Shown piece after piece: positions 15,150 through 22,862 of a stretch of 32,434 nucleotides of DNA. The position numbers and the translations under genes are program-made. The notes beneath the pieces are model-generated. The model made no database searches. It was given only the letters and a program-made list of their open reading frames with translations, and was not told the DNA's origin. The DNA comes from CAZHRJ01 sp964534765 (GTDB lineage: Bacteria; Lindowbacteria; 2-12-FULL-62-27). Every line of letters begins with the position of its first letter. Position 1 is the first letter of the stretch. The stretch is taken from positions 1 to 32,434 of the forward strand of contig CAZHRJ010000019.1 in the NCBI GenBank assembly GCA_964534765.1, read 5' to 3'.

Positions 15150-17390
15150 GTGTTTACGGAACGCGGCCAGCCGCAATCATTTCGCATGCGGGCGATGACT
15201 TTCTGGGTGCCGGTGGTGATTCTGGAGGCGGTTGTGGCGGTCATGGTGGCCGATTACGTCGCGCGCAAAGGTCTCAACCAGCGTGTGGGATCGAGTCTTG
15301 AGGAGGACGCGAGGCTTCGGAGTATCACGGTGGGCCGGGCGCTGGATGAAGTCGAAGCGAAAGTGCGTCGGCTGGCGATCCATCCCGGAATCCGCCGGAG
15401 TCTGGTCAGCCATGACCGGTTGACGACGTTTCTATTGTTGACCGAGAGCGTCCGGGACTTTCCGCTGGGCACCCGGATGGCGGTTCTGGATTCATTCGGC
15501 TCGCGGCTGGGCGAGTCGGCGCATGTCATGGGGCGCGTGACGCCGCCGCCGTTTCCAGTGGTGAGTTTGCAGGAGGTCAAGCAAGGAGAGATTCTCCTGC
15601 GGGACCGGGGAATCGTGTACGCGCTGCCGATCGTTTCCGGCGGTGACGGCGTCGGGTATCTGGCGGTGGCAATCCCCTGGTCTCACATCGGCGTCGGACT
15701 CAATCAGGGCGGACCCCGGGACTATCTGCTGGCCTCGGGCGGCAGGGTCTGGATCGCGTCCCGGCGGTCGAACGCCGAATCCTGGGAAAAAAATCCCCCG
15801 CGACCCGCGGACGCGTCGGCCGTTTTCAATCTCGGCCCCGATCTGGCCGTCCAAAGCAGCGTCCGGATCGGCGACTACGAGTTCGAAGTCGTGAGCGTCG
15901 CGCTCGAATCGGAGGTCGAGATTCCGCTGGCGGCGTTGCGGCGCGACCTGACGATCGCATTCGGGATGGTGGGTCTGGTCATTCTGGTGGTCACCGTTTA
16001 TCTGACCCGTCTTTTGTCCCGGCCGCTCGCGGATATCGACCGCCAGGTGCAGGCGTTGGCGCGGGCGGGACCTCAATCGGTGAAAATCACGGAAGCCGGT
16101 ACCGCCGAGACGGCCTCTCTGGCCCGCAGTTTCAATGAATTCATCTCCCAGATCCAGCGGTCCAGGGAAAATGAAAGCCGCCTCCTTCAACAGCTCGCCC
16201 TCCGCGAAAAAATGGCCGGACTTGGCACGCTTGCCGGCGGCGTCGCCCACGAGTTCAACAACGCTCTCGGGGGCATCGTATCCAACGTCGAAAACGCCCT
16301 TCACGAAGTCACCTCGCCCAACGCCCGGGAGGATCTGGAGCTGGTGCGCAAAGTCGCCTTGCGGGCAAGTGCGATCGCCAAGAATCTCCTGGGATTTGCC
16401 CGGCAGGCGCCGGGCGGGGACAAGACGCCGGGCAACATCGTGGAGGTTCTGGAGGACACGCTGAACATCGTCAAGCAGATTTTCGCGGCCGACGGGATGG
16501 TGCTGGCGCGAAAATTCGAGCCGATCCCGGTTGTGCGGTTCGACCGGGGCCAGATGCAGCAGGTGTTTCTCAATCTCCTGACCAACGCCCGGCAGGCGAT
16601 GCGCCGCGGCGACACGCTCACCGTCATTGTGCGGGAGCGCCACGCATCGCCGCCGCCTCGGGAGGCGTTAGGCCGGACCCCGCCTCGGCCCTCCGGCGTT
16701 TTGAGCGCGGGCGGCCGGTGGATCGAAGTGATGTTTCAGGACACGGGAGTGGGGATCCCGGAGGAAAATTTGAGCAAGATTTTTGAGCCATTTTTCACGA
16801 CAAAGGGCGCGCTGGGCGGCGCGGAGACGCCGGGAACGGGACTCGGTCTATCGGTGTCCCACACGATCATCCGGGACCACGGCGGGGACATCCAGGTTGC
16901 GAGCAAGCCCGGGAGCGGCACGACCATCACCGTCCTTGTGCCGGTCGACGAAACCGTAGCCCGCGCGGATCTCTCCACGCCGCCGCCGAAAATCATACGC
17001 AAACCCCGCGGCGGCAAGCTGAAGATCCTGGTGGTGGACGACGAGGATTCGATCCGCGCGTCGCTGGCCAAGACGTTGCGGCGGATGAGCCACGAAGTCG
17101 ACGCCGCGCCCAACGGTCATGCCGCGGTCCGGATGGTTGAGACGGAGGACTATGATGTGGTGTTTCTGGATCTGCTCATGCCGGACATGGACGGTTTTTC
17201 TGTTTTCGAGAAGGTGAAGGAGACCAAGCCGGAACCGGAGCGGCCGCACATTGTGTACATGACCGGCGCGCCCACGCCCCAGAACTTGGAGCGTGCCAGC
17301 TCAATGGGTGCGCTGGGGATCATGGAAAAGCCGTTCACGCAGGACAGCATCACCTCATTTATCGACCGCGCCCTCGCCGCCAATGTATAG
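15150..17390 (+). CDS. Hybrid sensor histidine kinase/response regulator
   Basis: 746 residues from GTG 15150, after AGGGTGG. Order: TM1 (about 16-36), periplasmic sensor region of about 230 residues, TM2 (about 268-286), HAMP (about 287-340), HisKA with H367 in GGVAHEFNNALGG, HATPase_c with N box NLLTNARQAM (N479), G1 DTGVGI, F box FEPFFTTK and G2 GTGLGLS, then a Pro-rich linker and a C-terminal receiver with acidic cluster DDED (630-633), phospho-acceptor D674, T705 and K727. The kinase core is complete. There is no DNA-binding output or HPt domain, so the next partner is encoded elsewhere. It lies just after the substrate-binding lipoprotein, the likely sensory input. Confidence 0.95.
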   Translation: MFTERGQPQSFRMRAMTFWVPVVILEAVVAVMVADYVARKGLNQRVGSSLEEDARLRSITVGRALDEVEAKVRRLAIHPGIRRSLVSHDRLTTFLLLTESVRDFPLGTRMAVLDSFGSRLGESAHVMGRVTPPPFPVVSLQEVKQGEILLRDRGIVYALPIVSGGDGVGYLAVAIPWSHIGVGLNQGGPRDYLLASGGRVWIASRRSNAESWEKNPPRPADASAVFNLGPDLAVQSSVRIGDYEFEVVSVALESEVEIPLAALRRDLTIAFGMVGLVILVVTVYLTRLLSRPLADIDRQVQALARAGPQSVKITEAGTAETASLARSFNEFISQIQRSRENESRLLQQLALREKMAGLGTLAGGVAHEFNNALGGIVSNVENALHEVTSPNAREDLELVRKVALRASAIAKNLLGFARQAPGGDKTPGNIVEVLEDTLNIVKQIFAADGMVLARKFEPIPVVRFDRGQMQQVFLNLLTNARQAMRRGDTLTVIVRERHASPPPREALGRTPPRPSGVLSAGGRWIEVMFQDTGVGIPEENLSKIFEPFFTTKGALGGAETPGTGLGLSVSHTIIRDHGGDIQVASKPGSGTTITVLVPVDETVARADLSTPPPKIIRKPRGGKLKILVVDDEDSIRASLAKTLRRMSHEVDAAPNGHAAVRMVETEDYDVVFLDLLMPDMDGFSVFEKVKETKPEPERPHIVYMTGAPTPQNLERASSMGALGIMEKPFTQDSITSFIDRALAANV

Positions 17391-17414
17391 GCAGGCTCCT
17401 CTCCGGGAGACCGT

Positions 17415-17477
17415 ATGAAAAAATTGAAAAGATTTTATCACAGTTTTGAACTGATGATCGCCTCCCTGCCCGAATGA
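17415..17477 (+). CDS. 20-residue microprotein coupled to the SGNH/MBOAT operon
   Basis: ATG 17415 is preceded by GGGAG at a 5-nt spacing. The peptide begins MKKLKRFYHSFELMIAS and its TGA overlaps the next gene's ATG as ATGA (17474-17477). It is basic at the N-terminus and amphipathic to hydrophobic after that. The coupling and ribosome site argue that it is translated. It may only be a leader that sets translation of the operon, or a small protein partner; MBOAT acylation systems such as dlt carry a small membrane protein (DltX), although this one is much shorter and I see no DltX motif. No homologue is recognised. Confidence 0.5.
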   Translation: MKKLKRFYHSFELMIASLPE

Positions 17478-18160
17478 GTTTCGACCGTGAATTAAAACTC
17501 GATCCGGCCGGTTTGGGGAGGGTGATTCTGCGCGTCGGAATCGTCATGGCCGTCATCGTCGCCGCCGACACATTCATCCGGTACCGCTTTTCTCCCGTCC
17601 GCATCGCGCCCTACCCGGTCCGCCTGCTTCTGGCCTGGCGAAACCCGGCTCCGCCCGACATTGTGTTTCTCGGTTCTTCGCGGCCGCGGGAGAACATCGA
17701 CGATGGGTACGTCAATGAGCGGCTAAGAAGGCTCGGGTATGGCCAGCGCAGCGCCAATCTGGCGTTTAGCGGCGGCGGCGCGAGCGTGTTGGCCCGCCAG
17801 TTCCGGGAACAGATCCGGCCGATGTGGCGGGCTCATCCGACCGACCGCCGCCGGCTGGTGGTGATTGACTTGAATGAGCTTGAAATCCACGCTGGCCTCA
17901 TCAACGAGGAGATGCTGAGGGAATTCGATCACATGAATCTGTGGCTGGGCCGATTCGCCGACCTCCGGGGATTGGGACTCATCAAGGACACCTTGCGCCA
18001 CGGAATGGCACCCTATCAGAAACTTGTCCTTGACGCCGTGACAATCCCGGTTTTTCACGCCAGCGCCATCTATCAGTTCAACGGCGACTGGTCGAAAAAG
18101 GAGGAGGCTCGAAAGTGGGTGCGCCGGAAGCTGCTATTCTGGAGAGGGGGGGGGGGGTGA
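17474..18160 (+). CDS. DltD/SGNH-like acylation protein, N-terminal part (interrupted)
   Basis: 228 residues as written. One N-terminal TM helix (about 16-34), then the SGNH/DltD-type block I PDIVFLGSSRPRENID with the candidate nucleophile Ser at 68/69 in G-S-S-R, followed by LAFSGGGAS and VVIDLNELEIHAG. Such proteins accept or transfer acyl groups with an MBOAT partner outside the membrane. The frame ends at TGA 18158-18160 directly after a 12-G run. Removing one G (or adding two) joins it in phase to the downstream part, giving one protein of 354 residues. As sequenced, the product lacks the catalytic Asp/His. ATGA overlap with the microprotein upstream. Confidence 0.75.
   Translation: MSFDRELKLDPAGLGRVILRVGIVMAVIVAADTFIRYRFSPVRIAPYPVRLLLAWRNPAPPDIVFLGSSRPRENIDDGYVNERLRRLGYGQRSANLAFSGGGASVLARQFREQIRPMWRAHPTDRRRLVVIDLNELEIHAGLINEEMLREFDHMNLWLGRFADLRGLGLIKDTLRHGMAPYQKLVLDAVTIPVFHASAIYQFNGDWSKKEEARKWVRRKLLFWRGGGG
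18146..18157 (+). repeat. Homopolymer of 12 G inside the SGNH gene
   Basis: Twelve consecutive G, then TGA. It is the longest homopolymer I found in the window and marks the exact point of the frame switch. With 11 or 14 G the SGNH gene reads through; with 12 it stops. Confidence 0.95.
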
Positions 18161-18194
18161 GAATCTAAAGCCGCCGGCCCAGGGTATCCGGCTG

Positions 18195-18539
18195 ATGGGC
18201 GTTTACACCGTGAGCGACACGCATCTTCAGGATTTGGAGCGGCTCATATCCGACATCCGGGCCGACGGCGCGGTACCGGTTGTGACGGCTTTGCCGGTCG
18301 CCTCATGGCGGAAGCAATATTACGCGGCCGGAATGGAGGCGCGGTTTGAGGAGATTGTGACGGACCTGTGCGGCCGGCTGAATGTGCCGCGGGTGCGGGT
18401 GACGAACGAGGAGGCGGGTTTGACGGACGAGAGTTATTTCGACGATGTGCACCTTAAGCGGTCGTTTCGGCCGAAGGTATCGGAGAAGGTATTGGAGAAG
18501 GCGGTTGTGCCGGCGTTGGAGGGAAACCTGGGATCATGA
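18195..18539 (+). CDS. DltD/SGNH-like acylation protein, C-terminal part (out of frame with the N-terminal part)
   Basis: 114 residues from an in-frame ATG at 18195, though the frame is open back to the 12-G tract (GENLKPPAQGIRLMGVYTV...), so the ATG is probably internal to a longer protein. It carries VPVVTALPVASWRKQYY, a block III-like segment, and ESYFDDVHLKR, the SGNH catalytic D-x-x-H block. The TGA overlaps the MBOAT start (ATGA). The reading that best fits all data is one gene 17474-18539 broken at the G tract. Independent translation from 18195 has only a weak AGGG upstream. Confidence 0.7.
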   Translation: MGVYTVSDTHLQDLERLISDIRADGAVPVVTALPVASWRKQYYAAGMEARFEEIVTDLCGRLNVPRVRVTNEEAGLTDESYFDDVHLKRSFRPKVSEKVLEKAVVPALEGNLGS

Positions 18540-19966
18540 TTTTCACGAGCGTTGAGTATGTGATTTTCTTTCCAATTGTTTTGGTGATGACGTTGATTCT
18601 AAGGGGTCGGCCGCAGATTTTCTTTTTGACGGCGTCGAGTTTCATCTTCTATTCCGCCTGGAACCCGCCCTTTACGGCGCTCCTGATGATCACCTGTTTG
18701 ACCGACTACGGAGTGGCTCTCGTGATCGACGCGAAGTCCGACCCGGTGGTTCGGCGGCGGTGGATAGGGTTTAGCGTGCTGGTGAATCTGGGGATGCTGG
18801 GGTATTTCAAATACGCTCTTTTTTTCCTGTCCACCGCCGGCCAGGTGGTCACGGCCATGGGCGGGTCGATGCCCTCGTTCACGTTGAACGTGGTTTTGCC
18901 GATCGGGATTTCCTTTTACACGTTTCAGAGCATCAGTTACATCCTGGACGTCTATTTCCGCCGGATGAAACCGGTGCGGTCATTTCTGGATTATTGTTGT
19001 TTCGTGTCGTTTTTCCCGCAGTTGGTCGCGGGCCCGATTGTGCGGGCCAACGAGCTGATTCCGCAGATTGAGAAGAGGAGGCGGATCATCGGTGAGCGGG
19101 CCATCCGGGAGGGGTTGAGGCTGCTTTACCGTGGATTTGTGAAGAAAGCATTTGTGGCCGACACGCTGGGCGTGATGCTGGTCGATCCGGTATTCGCCCA
19201 GCCGGGCGCATACGGCGCCCTGACGCTCTGGCTGGCGATGGTGGGCTACGCGTTTCAAGTCTACGGCGATTTTTCCGGATACACCGACATGGGCCGCGGC
19301 AGCGCGAAACTCCTGGGGTTTGATCTTCCGGTCAACTTCAATTTTCCCTATATCTCGGCGAGTATCCGGGAATTTTACCAGCGGTTTCATATCACCCTCG
19401 CCACGTGGCTCCGGGACTATCTTTTCTGGGCGCTGCTTCGAACGAGCAAGACGTTCACGTCGGGTATTCTTCTCCGAAACGTGCTCATCACTTTTTTTCT
19501 AAGCGGACTTTGGCACGGCGCGAACTGGACATTCATTGTCTGGGGGTTGTATTTGGGTGTGTGGTTGGTGATGCATACCGTGTGGCGCCGTTGGCGGGAC
19601 CGTTCGGGCCGGGAGCCGGCTTGGGCGGGGACGATTGGCTATGGTGCCCTCGCGCGGGTGACGACGTTTGTATTGATACTGCTGAGTCTGGTGATTTTTC
19701 GCAGCCCGGATTTAGCGGCGGCCCTGCGGATGTTTAAGGGTCTTTTCGGATTCGGCCCGGGCGGCGCCCAGCTTATTTCGGGCCAGGTTCTGGTGATCAT
19801 GGCCGGCGTGACCATCACGCATCTTTGGTCGTTGCTTCCCCCGCGTCTACGGTATCTGGAGGGGGTGTGGTTTTGGGTGAAGGACATCGGGCTGGGCGTG
19901 GTGAGTGTGTACATCCTGATCAATCTGATCAGCGGCGCGCGGCCCTTCATCTATTTCCAATTCTGA
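18536..19966 (+). CDS. MBOAT O-acyltransferase (AlgI/DltB/PatA type)
   Basis: 476 residues, polytopic with roughly 10-12 hydrophobic segments. Family marks: TSVEYVIFFPIVLV at the N-terminus, VLPIGISFYTFQSISYILDVY, FFPQLVAGPIVRANELIPQI, GDFSGYTDMGRGSAKLLGF, the SIREFYQRFHITLATWLRDY block (H285), the catalytic H327 in LSGLWHGANWTF, and the C-terminal RPFIYFQF. It moves acyl groups across the inner membrane and passes them to an SGNH partner for O-acetylation of a surface glycan. The preceding interrupted gene is that partner by position. Overlaps at both ends (ATGA before, TGATG after) show tight translational coupling. Confidence 0.95.
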   Translation: MIFTSVEYVIFFPIVLVMTLILRGRPQIFFLTASSFIFYSAWNPPFTALLMITCLTDYGVALVIDAKSDPVVRRRWIGFSVLVNLGMLGYFKYALFFLSTAGQVVTAMGGSMPSFTLNVVLPIGISFYTFQSISYILDVYFRRMKPVRSFLDYCCFVSFFPQLVAGPIVRANELIPQIEKRRRIIGERAIREGLRLLYRGFVKKAFVADTLGVMLVDPVFAQPGAYGALTLWLAMVGYAFQVYGDFSGYTDMGRGSAKLLGFDLPVNFNFPYISASIREFYQRFHITLATWLRDYLFWALLRTSKTFTSGILLRNVLITFFLSGLWHGANWTFIVWGLYLGVWLVMHTVWRRWRDRSGREPAWAGTIGYGALARVTTFVLILLSLVIFRSPDLAAALRMFKGLFGFGPGGAQLISGQVLVIMAGVTITHLWSLLPPRLRYLEGVWFWVKDIGLGVVSVYILINLISGARPFIYFQF

Positions 19967-21219
19967 TGCCGAATGCAATGGCAAGTAGAGCGGAGAATCC
20001 CTCAGGCATCCGATGGGGGTGGGTGGTGTTTGCGGTGGCGCTGGTTGTGCGCGTCACCCCGGTTTTTTTCATGGGCGGTAACGGGTACACCTTTGACAGT
20101 GTTGTGTATTACGCGCCGGCGCGCGCGATCGCGGACGGGACCGGATTCCGGTTTCACCATCACGGCGAATGGTCGGACTTGTACGTGGCCGAGCCGGGTT
20201 ATTCGTTTTTTCTGGCGTTCTGGTTGTGGATGGGCGTTGATATCGGAAAAACGCTGCTGCTCATCCAGGCCGCGCTGGGGGCGATTTTGGCTCCCGCCAT
20301 TTATTTCTATGTCCATCGCCGTCAGGCGCGCGCCGCGCCCGCGGCGGCCCTCTTCTATGCGCTGGATCCGCTGGCGATGGGCCCCTGCTATTTCGTGTTG
20401 CGGGAAATTTTTGTGATGGCCCTTGTGGTGGCGACGATCTGCGCCATCGACCTGGCCGGCCGATTCGGCGCGGCCGTGAAGGCGGTACTCCTGGGTCTGG
20501 GTCCGCTGTCGTTTCCGGTGTTGGGCTTCTGGTCGATCTGGTACTGGCTGATCGACCGGTGGCAGCCGGTCGACCGGCGGAGGGTCGGTCTTACGGTGGT
20601 GGCCGTGTCGCTGGTGGTGTCGAGCAGTTGGATGGTGAGGAACATGTATCTGTCCGACGGCAACTTTGTGTTTCGGCGGCATTTGACCTCGTGTCTGTTG
20701 TATTACACGGCCCAATACGATTTCCCGTGGCTGCCGGACACCAGCGAGCCGGGGTTTCAGAAAATCGTGCGTGCGGCGGAGGATCGATACGGGCGGTACG
20801 CGGTGGCGGAGCAAAAGGAACTGGAGAAGCGGGTCTTGCGGGATACGTACGACCTATTCAAAGCCGATCCGCTCAGGGTGATGTGGCGGTTTATCAAGTG
20901 TAATTTCTGGTTTTGGGTGGAAGTTCCGGGTGCAATGGGACTGACGAAATCAAAGCCGCATTTGCATACGGTGCTCATGACGTTTCATCTCGTTCAGGTA
21001 ATCCTGTTTTTTGCCGGGGTGTGGCTGGTGGTTCGAAGCGGGGTGGCGTCAGCGTATCGGTTTGTATGGTCAACGCCTCTTTATCTGGCCATTTTCATTT
21101 TCCCTTTCATGCCGATCCCCCGGTACTACGTCGCCCTTGTCCCCCTGTTCGACATCATGGCGGGCGTGGCCATTGTAAATATGTGGGATCGGCTCCGAGA
21201 TCACCGCATCGACCAATAA
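19966..21219 (+). CDS. ArnT/PMT-like GT-C glycosyltransferase
   Basis: 417 residues from ATG 19966, which shares its A with the MBOAT stop (TGATG). About ten hydrophobic segments. The first external loop has GYTFDSVVYYAPARAIADG with acidic D44, matching the catalytic Asp loop of PMT/ArnT-type GT39/GT83 enzymes, which use polyprenyl-phosphate sugars to glycosylate lipids or proteins in the periplasm. Later segments SWMVRNMYLSDGNFVF (arginine-asparagine loop) and IPRYYVALVPLF near the C-terminus are also typical. Cotranscription with the acylation genes suggests joint decoration of one surface polymer or protein. Confidence 0.82.
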   Translation: MPNAMASRAENPSGIRWGWVVFAVALVVRVTPVFFMGGNGYTFDSVVYYAPARAIADGTGFRFHHHGEWSDLYVAEPGYSFFLAFWLWMGVDIGKTLLLIQAALGAILAPAIYFYVHRRQARAAPAAALFYALDPLAMGPCYFVLREIFVMALVVATICAIDLAGRFGAAVKAVLLGLGPLSFPVLGFWSIWYWLIDRWQPVDRRRVGLTVVAVSLVVSSSWMVRNMYLSDGNFVFRRHLTSCLLYYTAQYDFPWLPDTSEPGFQKIVRAAEDRYGRYAVAEQKELEKRVLRDTYDLFKADPLRVMWRFIKCNFWFWVEVPGAMGLTKSKPHLHTVLMTFHLVQVILFFAGVWLVVRSGVASAYRFVWSTPLYLAIFIFPFMPIPRYYVALVPLFDIMAGVAIVNMWDRLRDHRIDQ

Positions 21220-21246
21220 GGACTGGCACCACGTAAAATACCGGGC

Positions 21247-21284
21247 TTGACTGGATTTTGTGTCTGGGCTATACTTCGTATAGC
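21247..21284 (+). promoter_or_regulatory. mazEF promoter with overlapping palindromic operator
   Basis: TTGACT (21247-21252), 17-nt spacer, TATACT (21270-21275). A perfect inverted repeat GCTATAC-TTC-GTATAGC (21268-21284) covers the -10 box, the expected place for autorepression by the MazE or MazEF complex. Confidence 0.75.
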
Positions 21285-21304
21285 TCAGGGAGCAAAAAAT
21301 AAAT

Positions 21305-21553
21305 ATGGTTACGAAAGTCCAGAAATGGGGCAACAGTCAGGGTCTCCGGCTTGCCAGGAATATACTCGCGGAGGCGCGCATCTCGGTCGGGGATAAGGTC
21401 GATGTGGCGGCCCGGGATGGCGTGATCGTGATTGCGCCCGTCAGGCGATTGCGCGGCAAACAGAGCCTGCCGGAACTCGTGTCACGCATTCCAAAGAACT
21501 ACAGGGCCGGCGAAGTTGACTGGGGGAGGCCAGTCGGCAGAGAGGCAATGTAA
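21305..21553 (+). CDS. mazE: MazE-type antitoxin (AbrB-like)
   Basis: 82 residues. N-terminal swapped-hairpin AbrB DNA-binding domain: KVQKWGNSQGLRLARNILAEA, then ISVGDKVDVAARDGVIVIAPVRR. The C-terminal 35 residues (LPELVSRIPKNYRAGEVDWGRPVG) are the flexible toxin-neutralising part. AGGGAG lies 13 nt before the ATG. It is joined without gap to the mazF start. It should bind the palindrome over its own promoter. Confidence 0.93.
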   Translation: MVTKVQKWGNSQGLRLARNILAEARISVGDKVDVAARDGVIVIAPVRRLRGKQSLPELVSRIPKNYRAGEVDWGRPVGREAM

Positions 21554-21889
21554 ATGGGAGGCTATGTGCCGGAGAAAGGCGACTTTGTCGCCGTCACTTT
21601 CGACCCGCGGGCCGGTCATGAACAGAAGGGGCGTCGGCCGGCTCTGGTTGTGAGCAACACACTCTTCAATGCAAAAACCGGCCTTGCCGTCGTCTGTCCC
21701 CTCACAAACACACATCGGGGTTTTCCATTCCATGTGGCGGTTCCGGATGACGCCGCCCTCACGGGATTCGTCATGGTCGAGCAGGTCAAGTCCATCGATT
21801 TCCGCGCGCGCAAGGCCAAACGCATCGGGCAGGCTTCCAGTGGACTGCTGGAAGAAGTTCTGGCCATACTGGATGCTTGTATCTACTGA
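21554..21889 (+). CDS. mazF: MazF-type mRNA interferase toxin
   Basis: 111 residues, a full-length PemK/MazF fold: YVPEKGDFVAVTFDPRAG, HEQKGRRPALVVSN with the catalytic-site arginine, VCPLTNTHRGFPFHVAV with the conserved Thr, and VMVEQVKSIDFRARKAKRIG. Expected to cleave mRNA at short specific sites; the site cannot be told from sequence. ATG 21554 follows the mazE stop directly, the usual antitoxin-first order. Confidence 0.95.
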   Translation: MGGYVPEKGDFVAVTFDPRAGHEQKGRRPALVVSNTLFNAKTGLAVVCPLTNTHRGFPFHVAVPDDAALTGFVMVEQVKSIDFRARKAKRIGQASSGLLEEVLAILDACIY

Positions 21890-22011
21890 CACGAGTCACG
21901 CATTTTTTACACAAGAGGCACAGAACTTGCGTTTACGATCATTCGCGTCATTTCGTAGTTAAACCGTCCGCCGTTCAGACTCCTTTCAGTTCTCCGGAAC
22001 TTCTATAACTT

Positions 22012-22063
22012 AGGGGCTGGCACCTTCGATAGGGCTGGCACCTTCGACAGGCACCTTCGATAG
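22012..22063. repeat. Three tandem AGGGCTGGCACCTTCGAT units
   Basis: Units 22012-22030, 22031-22048 and 22049-22063 (the last truncated). The GGCTGGCACC core also occurs as GGACTGGCACC at 21220-21230, on the other side of mazEF. Such units resemble REP sequences associated with RAYT transposases, but no RAYT gene is in the window. The rest of the 21890-22202 gap holds no gene I can support. Confidence 0.6.
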
Positions 22064-22202
22064 CGCAGACTTTAAATCCTGATCTGAAGATTTTTGTCTG
22101 CGTCTGTCGGTGGCTTATGTTCTCTCCGCCTGTACATCGACACCTTCGGAGTAAATATGCATAACCTATTGACAGTATGAATATTCTGCTTATGAAATAA
22201 GC

Positions 22203-22248
22203 TTGACAAGTTCGTAAAGTTTGGTAAGATTCGTTCAGATTCGTAAGA
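22203..22248 (+). promoter_or_regulatory. Promoter with four direct repeats before the HTH-receiver gene
   Basis: TTGACA (22203-22208), 16-nt spacer, TAAGAT (22225-22230). TTCGTAAAG (22211), TTGGTAAGA (22221), TTCGTTCAG (22230) and TTCGTAAGA (22240) form head-to-tail repeats at 10, 9 and 10 bp, covering spacer, -10 and start region. Likely a cooperative binding array, perhaps for the downstream MerR/excisionase-type protein itself. Confidence 0.6.
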
Positions 22249-22289
22249 AACGTCAAGTACGTCGTTATTAATAATAAGGAGGGATAGGG

Positions 22290-22862
22290 ATGTCGCCACG
22301 GGAATACAGTAGTGAGGATGCGGCCAGGGTGTTGCATGTGACTCGGACTACGATTGGGACCTGGATAAAGGAAGGGAAGATCAAGGCGTATAAGCTGCCG
22401 GGAGGGCGGCACCGGATCCCGTACGAGTTTATGGTGGAATTCATGAAGGAATATGGGATACCGATGCAGTACCTGGACGCGGGTCGGCGCAGGGTTTTGT
22501 TGGTGGAGGACGACGAGGCGCTGTTGCGGGGACTGCAGAAGGCGTTTGAGAGGGACGGCCGGTACGAGATTTTGTCGGCGTCGACGGGGTTTGACGCCGG
22601 GTACAAGACCCGCCAGTTTCATCCACACGTTATCATCATGGACATCAAGTTGCCCGACCTGGACGGCCGGGAGGTCTGCAGGCAGCTTCGCACGGACAGC
22701 GATTTTTCAGAAGTGAAGATGGTGGCCATATCGGGGTATTTATCGGATGCGGAGATCAAGGATCTGCAGACACTGGGTTTTGACACGTTTCTGGCGAAAC
22801 CATTTTCGAGCGACGATTTGATCGCCCGGGTATCGGAGTTGCTGAGTATCGGCGTGGTTTGA
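22290..22862 (+). CDS. Excisionase-type HTH + receiver domain regulator
   Basis: 190 residues after a strong AGGAGG. Residues 1-60 are an HTH_17/MerR-like winged helix: YSSEDAARVLHVTRTTIGTW, then IKEGKIKAYKLPGGRHRIPY. Residues 67-185 are a response-regulator receiver: LLVEDDEA (E73-D75), phospho-acceptor D118 in IIMDIKLPD, S148 and K170 in FLAKPF. Putting the DNA-binding domain before the receiver reverses the usual order. It probably binds DNA in a phosphorylation-dependent way; no kinase is adjacent, although the hybrid kinase at 15150 is 7 kb away. The upstream repeat array suggests autoregulation. It lies before the giant surface-protein gene, which it might control. Confidence 0.9.
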   Translation: MSPREYSSEDAARVLHVTRTTIGTWIKEGKIKAYKLPGGRHRIPYEFMVEFMKEYGIPMQYLDAGRRRVLLVEDDEALLRGLQKAFERDGRYEILSASTGFDAGYKTRQFHPHVIIMDIKLPDLDGREVCRQLRTDSDFSEVKMVAISGYLSDAEIKDLQTLGFDTFLAKPFSSDDLIARVSELLSIGVV

